Positions 7,074 to 11,792 of a stretch of 12,615 bases of DNA are shown here, one piece after another; position 1 is the stretch's first letter; each line of letters begins with the position of its first letter. Position numbers and translations under genes: made by a program. Under the pieces are notes generated by a model. That model was not told the origin of the DNA. It saw nothing but the letters and a program-made list of their open reading frames with translations, and did not search any database. Origin of the DNA: AC-32 sp036522595 (GTDB taxonomy: Bacteria > Actinomycetota > Thermoleophilia > Gaiellales > Gaiellaceae); contig DATDFL010000251.1 in assembly GCA_036522595.1 (NCBI GenBank), positions 1 through 12,615 on the forward strand, written 5' to 3'.

Positions 7074-7875
7074 CCTCGAGGAGCTGAACGGCGGCGGGTT
7101 CCCGCTCGCGGGGGGAACCGACCTCGTGCCGTTGCTGCGCGACGGTTTGGTCGAAGCCGAGACGCTCGTCGACGTGCGCGAGATCGTTCCGCGCGGCATC
7201 GACGGGACGAAGATCGGAGCGGGGACGACGCTGGCCGAGCTCGAGGTCGATCCGGAGATTCCGGCTGCTTTGCGCGAGGCATGCACACTGGCCGCTTCGC
7301 CGCAGCTGCGCTCCATGGGGACGATCGGAGGCAATCTCCTCCAGGCGACGCGCTGCTGGTACTGGCGCCTCGATTTTCCGTGCTTCCTGCACGGCGGGTC
7401 CCGCTGTCACGCGCGCGAGGGTGCGCACCGGGAGCATGCGATTTTCGGCAACCAGCGCTGCGCCTCGGCGCATCCCTCGGATCCGGCCGCGGCGCTGCTC
7501 GCTCTGGGCGCGCGGCTGCGGACCTCGCAGCGGGAGCTCGGGCTCGAGGAGCTGTACCGGCTGCCCACCGAGGACGACCGCGACGTGACCGCGCTCGAGC
7601 CGGGCGAGCTGATCCTCGAGCTCGACGTTCCGCGACCCGAGGCGAGCACGTACGTCAAGGCGATGGACCGGGCCCGCTGGGCGTTCCCGCTGGTCGGAGT
7701 CGCCGCCGCACGATTTGCCGACGGCGTTCGCTTGGCACTCGCCGGGGTTGCGCCGATCCCGTGGCGGATCGAGTCTGAAGCAGACCTCGACCAGGCCACG
7801 CCCCTGCCCGGCACGGCGTACAAGGTCGAGCTGGCGCGTCCCCTGATCCGCCGCGCGTTGCAAGCCGTCACATAA
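7051..7875 (+). CDS. Molybdenum hydroxylase, FAD subunit with four-cysteine [4Fe-4S]-type insert (PaoB/YagS-like)
   Basis: The FAD-binding subunit, 274 residues, which takes electrons from the iron-sulphur subunit and passes them to an acceptor. FAD-binding motifs seen: AGGTDLVPLL (20-29) and TIGGNL (91-96). Immediately after comes an insert with four cysteines, C102, C111, C119 and C137, in the context TRCWYWR...HAIFG...CASAHPSDPA, matching the loop that binds a [4Fe-4S] cluster in PaoB/YagS and, in related form, 4-hydroxybenzoyl-CoA reductase. The subunit is some 40-50 residues shorter than typical (about 320), mostly in the C-terminal domain, which still ends with the usual KVELARPLIRRAL helix. 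GTG 7051 overlaps the large-subunit stop by 23 bases and has GGGAGAAGG just upstream. Gene order S-L-M differs from paoABC (S-M-L). Confidence 0.93.
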   Translation: MELRQPSSLEELNGGGFPLAGGTDLVPLLRDGLVEAETLVDVREIVPRGIDGTKIGAGTTLAELEVDPEIPAALREACTLAASPQLRSMGTIGGNLLQATRCWYWRLDFPCFLHGGSRCHAREGAHREHAIFGNQRCASAHPSDPAAALLALGARLRTSQRELGLEELYRLPTEDDRDVTALEPGELILELDVPRPEASTYVKAMDRARWAFPLVGVAAARFADGVRLALAGVAPIPWRIESEADLDQATPLPGTAYKVELARPLIRRALQAVT

Positions 7876-7894
7876 TCGTCACACTTCGGCGCCA

Positions 7895-8401
7895 GTGGCT
7901 GACACCGGGGTTTGGGCGGTTGTCCTTGCGGCCGGTGCCTCGAGCCGGTTCGGGTCGCCGAAGCAGCAGGTGCTGCTCGAGCCCGTTCTCGAGCGCGTTC
8001 GGGAGAGCTCCGTCGACGGAATCATCGTCGTGCTCGGCGCCCACGCGCTCGAGGTCTCCGCGCCCACCGTCCACTGCCCCGACTGGGAGCGCGGGCCTGG
8101 GGCGTCCCTCCGCTGCGGGCTCCAGGCGCTCCCTGCCGAAGCGAAAGCCGCCGTCGTCGTGCTCGGGGATGGGCCGAACCTCAACCCCACCGCGATCGAC
8201 CGCGTCATCGCGACCTGGCGCGACGGAAATGCCGAGGTCGTCGCCGCGACCTACGGCGGCGTGCGCCTCCACCCCGTGCTGCTCGCCCGCAGCGCCTGGA
8301 ACACGATTCCGGACGAAGGCGCGCGGACCCTCGACGCCGTCCTCGTCTCCTGCGACGATCTAGGGCCTCCAGGAGACGTCGATTTCGCCGATGAAGTTTG
8401 A
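7895..8401 (+). CDS. MocA-like molybdenum cofactor nucleotidyltransferase
   Basis: Predicted to transfer CMP (or a similar nucleotide) from CTP to molybdopterin, making the dinucleotide cofactor for the adjacent hydroxylase. 168 residues; relatives are usually about 190-200. Seen: the nucleotide loop LAAGASSRFGSPKQ (11-24), GPGASLRCGL (67-76), VVLGDGP (88-94) with the metal-binding D92, and HPVLL (126-130), corresponding to the molybdopterin-side GHP motif; the end, DVDFADEV, resembles the usual D-x-D-T-x-E-D tail. The loop between the first helix and strand 2 is trimmed, accounting for the short length. GTG 7895 lies 19 bases after the FAD gene and has no clear ribosome site. Its place in the operon argues for cofactor maturation. 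No XdhC/PaoD-type insertion chaperone is present in the window. Confidence 0.8.
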   Translation: MADTGVWAVVLAAGASSRFGSPKQQVLLEPVLERVRESSVDGIIVVLGAHALEVSAPTVHCPDWERGPGASLRCGLQALPAEAKAAVVVLGDGPNLNPTAIDRVIATWRDGNAEVVAATYGGVRLHPVLLARSAWNTIPDEGARTLDAVLVSCDDLGPPGDVDFADEV

Positions 8402-8404
8402 GCC

Positions 8405-9091
8405 GTGGAGCTAGCCAACTCGCTCGAAACCCTTCCTGCCGAGCAAAGCTCGGCGCTCGCAAGCCTTCGCCTACAGCGAAAGCTGACGATCGAGGACGCC
8501 GCGAAGCGCGCCAGCCTCTGGCCCGACCAGGTCGAGTGGCTCGAGGAAGGCCGCCTCTACCGCTTCCCGAGCAGCGAGGCAGCTGTCCTTGCGCTCCTGC
8601 GCTACGCGACGGCGCTCGAGATCGACGAGCGCGAAGCAAAGCGACTTTCGGGCCTCCCCGCGGGCCCGGCGCCGACGAAGCCGTTCGGCCGCTGGCTCGC
8701 GATCGCTGTCTCGGCGCTCCTGGCGGTCGTCCTCGCTGCCGCGGTCTCGTTCGCCGCTGGCCGCTCTGGCTCGACCGGCTCGGCCGCCGCGGCCCAGCTC
8801 CCGCCACCCTGGAAGTTCAGCGTCGCGGTGCTCAACGGCGGCGGCGACATCAACTTCACCAAGCGGCTCGCGAGCAAGGTCGGCTCGTTCGGCTACCGGA
8901 TCGAGCGCGTCGGCAAGGCCGGGCGCTTCGGATACCGCCAGACGGTCGTCTACTTCGAGCCGGGCGGCGAGGCCTACGCGCGGCGGCTCGCGGACCAGCT
9001 CGGCTGCGGAACCGTCAGCCCGCTTCCGGGCGGCAAGAACCCGAACCGCCTCGTCGTGATCGCCGGTCCGCCGAGCGCGGCCTGCGGCTAG
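8405..9091 (+). CDS. Membrane protein with N-terminal RodZ-like HTH, one TM helix and LytR_C domain
   Basis: 228 residues, apparently anchored once in the membrane. Residues about 16-82 read as a RodZ-type helix-turn-helix (LRLQRKLTIEDAAKRASL...VEWLEEGRLYRFPS). A hydrophobic segment follows at 97-118, then an Ala/Ser/Gly linker. Residues about 136-222 match the LytR_C domain found at the C-terminus of LytR-CpsA-Psr proteins (FSVAVLNGGG, ...VVYFEPGGEAYARRLA...). The catalytic LytR-CpsA-Psr domain itself is absent. Topology would put the HTH in the cytoplasm and LytR_C outside, suggesting a cell-wall or shape role; the partner is unknown. GTG 8405 is three bases after the mocA-like stop, so it sits at the end of the hydroxylase operon without an obvious functional link. 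The stop lies in a hairpin shared with the converging rsrA gene. Confidence 0.75.
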   Translation: MELANSLETLPAEQSSALASLRLQRKLTIEDAAKRASLWPDQVEWLEEGRLYRFPSSEAAVLALLRYATALEIDEREAKRLSGLPAGPAPTKPFGRWLAIAVSALLAVVLAAAVSFAAGRSGSTGSAAAAQLPPPWKFSVAVLNGGGDINFTKRLASKVGSFGYRIERVGKAGRFGYRQTVVYFEPGGEAYARRLADQLGCGTVSPLPGGKNPNRLVVIAGPPSAACG

Positions 9092-9113
9092 ACGCCTAGA
9101 GCGGCGTCCGCAG
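9082..9113. terminator. Bidirectional hairpin terminator between converging genes
   Basis: GACGCC (9091-9096) and GGCGTC (9103-9108) form a perfect 6-bp stem with loop TAGAGC. It is extended by CTGCG (9082-9086) pairing with CGCAG (9109-9113), leaving a 4-base bulge on one side, for 11 GC-rich pairs in all. The structure covers the stop codons of both the LytR_C gene (9089-9091) and rsrA (9098-9096), which are four bases apart. There is no T-run on either strand, so termination would rely on the stem alone or on Rho. Confidence 0.5.
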
Positions 9114-9338
9114 AGCGGAGAGCTTCGCCTTCAGGTCAGGCGTCATCTCCTCGACGACCGCCTGCCTGACGAACCGGCGCAGCTCGACCTCGAACCGGTA
9201 GCGCTTGCGGCAGTAGCTGCACTCGTCCAGATGCTTCTCGGCTTCGGCCCGCTCCGCGTCGTTGAGCTCTCGATCCAGAAACTCCTGCAGGACCTCTTCG
9301 CACTTGGCACAAGGATCCGCCTCGAAGCTCAGGGCCAT
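9096..9338 (-). CDS. rsrA: RsrA-like redox-sensing zinc anti-sigma factor
   Basis: An 80-residue zinc-binding anti-sigma factor that would hold SigR inactive in reducing conditions and release it when disulfides form. C10, H36, C40 and C43 line up one-for-one, without gaps, with the C11, H37, C41 and C44 zinc/redox positions of Streptomyces RsrA (motif HLDECSYC). An additional C13 makes a CAKC pair at the N-terminus, and the C61/C62 pair of Streptomyces RsrA is missing. The C-terminus is shorter than the roughly 105 residues of that protein. ATG 9338 shares its A with the sigR stop (TGATG), giving tight coupling; a GTG three bases earlier is possible. Partner: the adjacent sigma factor. Identity is strong; redox response is inferred from the conserved cysteines. 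Confidence 0.92.
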   Translation of the reverse strand: MALSFEADPCAKCEEVLQEFLDRELNDAERAEAEKHLDECSYCRKRYRFEVELRRFVRQAVVEEMTPDLKAKLSALRTPL

Positions 9339-9922
9339 CACACATTGCTCCCGACTGTTCGCTCTGCGAGCTCTTTCTTCAGGATACGCCGCCCGCGGTG
9401 CAAGCGCGACATGACGGTGCCGATCGGGATGTCGAGGATCTGCGCCGCGTCCGCGTAGCTGAAGTCGCCGATGTCGACGAGCACGAGCACGTCGCGGAAG
9501 TCGTGCGGTACCTCCGAGAGCGCGGCCACCGCATCATCTTGGGAGAGCCGTCGGTCGACCCGCTCCTCGTCGGACTCGCCGTTCGCCTCGAGCTTGTTGT
9601 AGAGGAAGTAGTCGCCCTCCTCCAGCGGCTGCGTATCGGGCGAGCGCTGGACGCGCCGGCCGCGGTCGATGTTCAGGTTCGTGAGGATGCGGAGCAGCCA
9701 CGCGCGCAGGTTCGTGCCCGGCTGGTACGACTGCCAGGACCGGAAAGCTCTCGCGTAGGTCTCCTGCATCAGATCTTCTGCCTCTTCCCGGGTGGACACG
9801 AGCCGCCGTGCGACCCGATAGACCTGGTCGGCGAGTGCGAGCGCCTCCTCCTCGAAACGAACGCGGTCGCGAGCCTCTTCGGCCAACTTCCGGGGCTCCG
9901 CTTCGGGCGTTGTCTCGCTCAT
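9338..9922 (-). CDS. sigR: ECF sigma factor, SigR/SigH family (thiol-oxidative stress)
   Basis: A group-4 sigma factor of 194 residues that directs polymerase to thiol-stress genes. Sigma-2 domain at about 23-92 (EDLMQETYARAF at 49-60, then GTNLRAWLLRILTNLNID); sigma-4 at about 128-185 with the helix-turn-helix FSYADAAQILDIPIGTVMSRL and LHRGRR, closely resembling Streptomyces SigR and mycobacterial SigH. The stop overlaps rsrA by one base, the standard arrangement for this pair. ATG 9922 is chosen because AGGGTGG (9928-9934) ends five bases before it; a GTG at 9931 would add three residues but would itself lie within that ribosome site. A SigR-type promoter lies just upstream, implying that the factor switches on its own operon. 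Confidence 0.94.
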   Translation of the reverse strand: MSETTPEAEPRKLAEEARDRVRFEEEALALADQVYRVARRLVSTREEAEDLMQETYARAFRSWQSYQPGTNLRAWLLRILTNLNIDRGRRVQRSPDTQPLEEGDYFLYNKLEANGESDEERVDRRLSQDDAVAALSEVPHDFRDVLVLVDIGDFSYADAAQILDIPIGTVMSRLHRGRRILKKELAERTVGSNV

Positions 9923-9927
9923 CGCGG

Positions 9928-9934
9928 CCACCCT
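9928..9934 (-). promoter_or_regulatory. Ribosome binding site deciding the sigR start
   Basis: AGGGTGG on the minus strand, five bases from ATG 9922. It overlaps the alternative GTG at 9931-9929, which therefore cannot easily serve as the start. This is the basis for the 194-residue SigR call. Confidence 0.55.
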
Positions 9935-9955
9935 AGCAATTGCCGATTTTCAGTA

Positions 9956-9985
9956 AACAACGGCCGAGAGGGCCCTGCCATTCCC
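9956..9985 (-). promoter_or_regulatory. SigR-dependent promoter of sigR-rsrA (autoregulatory)
   Basis: On the minus strand GGGAAT (9985-9980), an 18-base spacer (9979-9962) and GTTGTT (9961-9956) match the published Streptomyces SigR consensus GGAAT-N18-GTT exactly, with the favoured G before GGAAT and TT after GTT. Transcription would start near 9950, leaving a leader of about 28 bases before ATG 9922, which contains the ribosome site. An element of this type here means SigR activates its own operon once released by RsrA. Confidence 0.85.
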
Positions 9986-10003
9986 GATTAGCGCCTGCCC
10001 CAA

Positions 10004-10477
10004 ATGGGTACGCGGGCCGTCATGGAAGGCTACGAAGTCATCACGAGCGACGACCGAAAGGTCGGCCACGTCGTCGAGGTCACAGGCGACAACCTGATCG
10101 TCGAAAACGGACTCCTGCTCAAGAAGCGGCATGCCGTCCCGATGGTCCTCGCGCACGAAGACGAGTCGGAGCAGGTCGTGCGGCTGTCGGTTTCGAGCGA
10201 ACTCGTCGACGCGTCTCCGAAGGTGGAAGACGGCCAGGTCGACCACCGCGCCGTCGCGGAGCACTACGGGCTCGCCGCGGGAGACCCCGCGCCGGCGACC
10301 GAAGGGTACGGCGATGTGCTGCCGGACGACCCGGCTCGCACCGCCGAGCAGGAAGAGCTACGAACCGGCATCGAGCCGGCCGCCCAGCGCACAGCTCGAA
10401 TCAGGGAAGGGCAGAGCGATCCCGGCCCGCACGGCCGCCCGCCGAGCATCCCGCCCGACCCGCACGAGGGTCCCTAG
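10004..10477 (+). CDS. PRC-barrel domain protein (hypothetical)
   Basis: 157 residues. Residues about 7-70 form a PRC-barrel: MEGYEVITSDDRKVGHVVEV, then DNLIVENGLLLKKRHAVPM and VVRLSVSSELVDASPKV, alternating strands of a small beta-barrel as in photosynthetic reaction-centre H subunits and RimM. The second half (about 85-157) is polar, rich in Pro, Glu and Gly, with no predicted fold or membrane segment. The role is unknown; such proteins in actinobacteria often bind partners or appear in stress responses. ATG 10022 (six codons in) is an alternative start, and neither has a ribosome site. It is divergent from sigR, sharing an 81-bp region, but no SigR element points towards it. Its stop codon overlaps that of the converging HMA gene at CTAG (10474-10477). 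Confidence 0.75.
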   Translation: MGTRAVMEGYEVITSDDRKVGHVVEVTGDNLIVENGLLLKKRHAVPMVLAHEDESEQVVRLSVSSELVDASPKVEDGQVDHRAVAEHYGLAAGDPAPATEGYGDVLPDDPARTAEQEELRTGIEPAAQRTARIREGQSDPGPHGRPPSIPPDPHEGP

Positions 10478-10683
10478 ACCAGCGGCCTGAAGCCGGCCTT
10501 GGAGAGGGCGGCGACGATCGCCTCGCGGTCGGTGCGTTCGTCGTCCCACTCCAGGCGAACCTGGCCCATCAGGTTCGCCGTCGCCAGCTCGAGGCCCTCG
10601 TGGCCTTCGAGCGCGCCCGCCAGCCGGTAGACACACCGCTCGCAGCGGATGCCGTCGACCTGAAGCGTCTCGCTCTGCAGCAT
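10474..10683 (-). CDS. Small heavy-metal-associated (HMA) domain protein
   Basis: 69 residues, a single ferredoxin-like HMA domain as in CopZ-type copper chaperones. The metal site is C14-E-R-C17 (in GIRCERCVYRL), followed by the expected helix, the strand pair VRLEWDDERTD and the last helix AIVAALSKAGFRPLV. The canonical M-x-C-x-x-C methionine is replaced by isoleucine (G-I-R-C), so the metal preference is uncertain: copper is likely, zinc or other soft metals possible. ATG 10683 shares its A with the stop of the upstream ligase (TGATG), so the two are translationally coupled; a GTG three bases before is possible. No P-type ATPase or CsoR-type regulator is nearby to confirm a copper role. 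Confidence 0.82.
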   Translation of the reverse strand: MLQSETLQVDGIRCERCVYRLAGALEGHEGLELATANLMGQVRLEWDDERTDREAIVAALSKAGFRPLV

Positions 10684-11783
10684 CACGCCGATCGTACCGT
10701 CCGCTCGGCGACGTCCGCGCAGACGGCCTCGAGGCTCTCCTTCCGCGCGATCTCGAGCTGGCGGTCGCCCTCGCAGCGGGTCGGGTCGAGCTTCCGGATG
10801 AGCTCGACGCTGCCGAGCTCGCGGACTGCCGGCTCGATCAGCGCCAGCAGCTCGTACGTCAGCTCCGGCGCCGGCAGGACGCGGTCACCGTCGGGGTGGA
10901 TCAGCTTCGCGCGAGGCCCGAACCGGAGCGCAGCCCAGCGGTTCTGGGCGTAGTCGCCGCGCTGCGCCGGCTTCGGCGGCGGCCCCTCGACGACGGTCTT
11001 GCAGAGCGCCTGCAGCAGCGCGACCAACGCCGCGGTCAGCTCAACGGAGGTGGGCTGATCCGGGACGCGGATCTCGAGCGTGCCGAAGCGCGGGTGCGGC
11101 CGGATGTCCCACCAGAAGCGCGTGTAGCCGTCGGCGAGGCCGAGCTCGACGAACCGCTCCACAAACGCCTCCCACTCCGCGTATGAGTCGAACTGCGGCG
11201 GGGCCGCGGCGCGCGGCAGCTGCGCGAGCACCTCCGCGCGGCTCGAGGCGAGCCCGGTCTCCTCACCGCTCATGAACGGCGAGTTCGCGGACAGCGCGAG
11301 GATGAGGGGGAGCCAGGCGAGCACGCCTTCGAGCGCGGCCATGCACTCGTCGGGCCCGGGCATCCCCACGTGGACGTGGAGCCCGCAGACCGCCTGCCTC
11401 CGCGCCGAGATCCCCGCGTACTCGACGAACTCGCGGTAGCGCGGGTCGGGGGCGATCTGCTGCGCGGTCGGCAGGCTGAACGCATGCGTGCCGGCCGCGG
11501 CGACGACCTGACCCTGCTCGCGCGCCCCTTCGGCGGCGCAGGCCCGCAGCTCCACGAGCGCGGCGAGGGCCTCGGCCGGGGTCTCGCAGACCCCGGTGGC
11601 GAGCTCGATCATCGACGCGAGCAGCTCCATCTTCAGGACGCCCGGCAGGGAGCGCCCCTCCGCCCAGGAGACCAGCCCGGCAACCCCGGGTGCCAGCGCC
11701 AGCGTCTCGGCATCGAGGATCATCACCTCCTCCTCGACGCCCAGCGACCACAGCGAGCTTTGGCCAAAGGCCTGCTCGATCAC
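10683..11783 (-). CDS. Carboxylate-amine ligase, GCS2 (YbdK / glutamate-cysteine ligase type 2) family
   Basis: An ATP-dependent ligase of 366 residues, of the family that joins the gamma-carboxyl of glutamate (or another acid) to an amine. Seen: LGVEEEVMILD (14-24, nucleotide/metal-binding glutamates), VCGLHVHVG (132-140), RFWWDIRPHPRFGTLEIR (222-239) and QNRWAALRFG (280-289), all hallmark blocks. The length is normal. YbdK has only weak glutamate-cysteine ligase activity in E. coli, and mycobacterial EgtA, which feeds ergothioneine synthesis, is a related protein; which applies here is unknown because no egtB-E genes are in view. The GTG start is nine bases after the surface-protein stop, and its own stop overlaps the HMA gene (TGATG), so it is the middle gene of a three-gene operon. 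No ribosome site is visible. Confidence 0.88.
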   Translation of the reverse strand: MIEQAFGQSSLWSLGVEEEVMILDAETLALAPGVAGLVSWAEGRSLPGVLKMELLASMIELATGVCETPAEALAALVELRACAAEGAREQGQVVAAAGTHAFSLPTAQQIAPDPRYREFVEYAGISARRQAVCGLHVHVGMPGPDECMAALEGVLAWLPLILALSANSPFMSGEETGLASSRAEVLAQLPRAAAPPQFDSYAEWEAFVERFVELGLADGYTRFWWDIRPHPRFGTLEIRVPDQPTSVELTAALVALLQALCKTVVEGPPPKPAQRGDYAQNRWAALRFGPRAKLIHPDGDRVLPAPELTYELLALIEPAVRELGSVELIRKLDPTRCEGDRQLEIARKESLEAVCADVAERTVRSA

Positions 11784-11792
11784 GCGGGGAGC

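Noticed and set aside
4868..7087. A 739-codon open frame on the plus strand, one frame off the large subunit
   Set aside because: Composition is dominated by Arg, Gly and Ala, typical of an out-of-frame reading of a high-GC gene, and the overlapping frame has all the large-subunit motifs.
3720..7334. A 1204-codon open frame on the minus strand opposite the amidohydrolase and molybdenum hydroxylase genes
   Set aside because: It is antisense to three genes with complete family motifs, its translation is Arg/Pro/Asp-rich with low complexity, and it has no recognisable domain. Long antisense frames are expected where GC-rich third positions remove stops.
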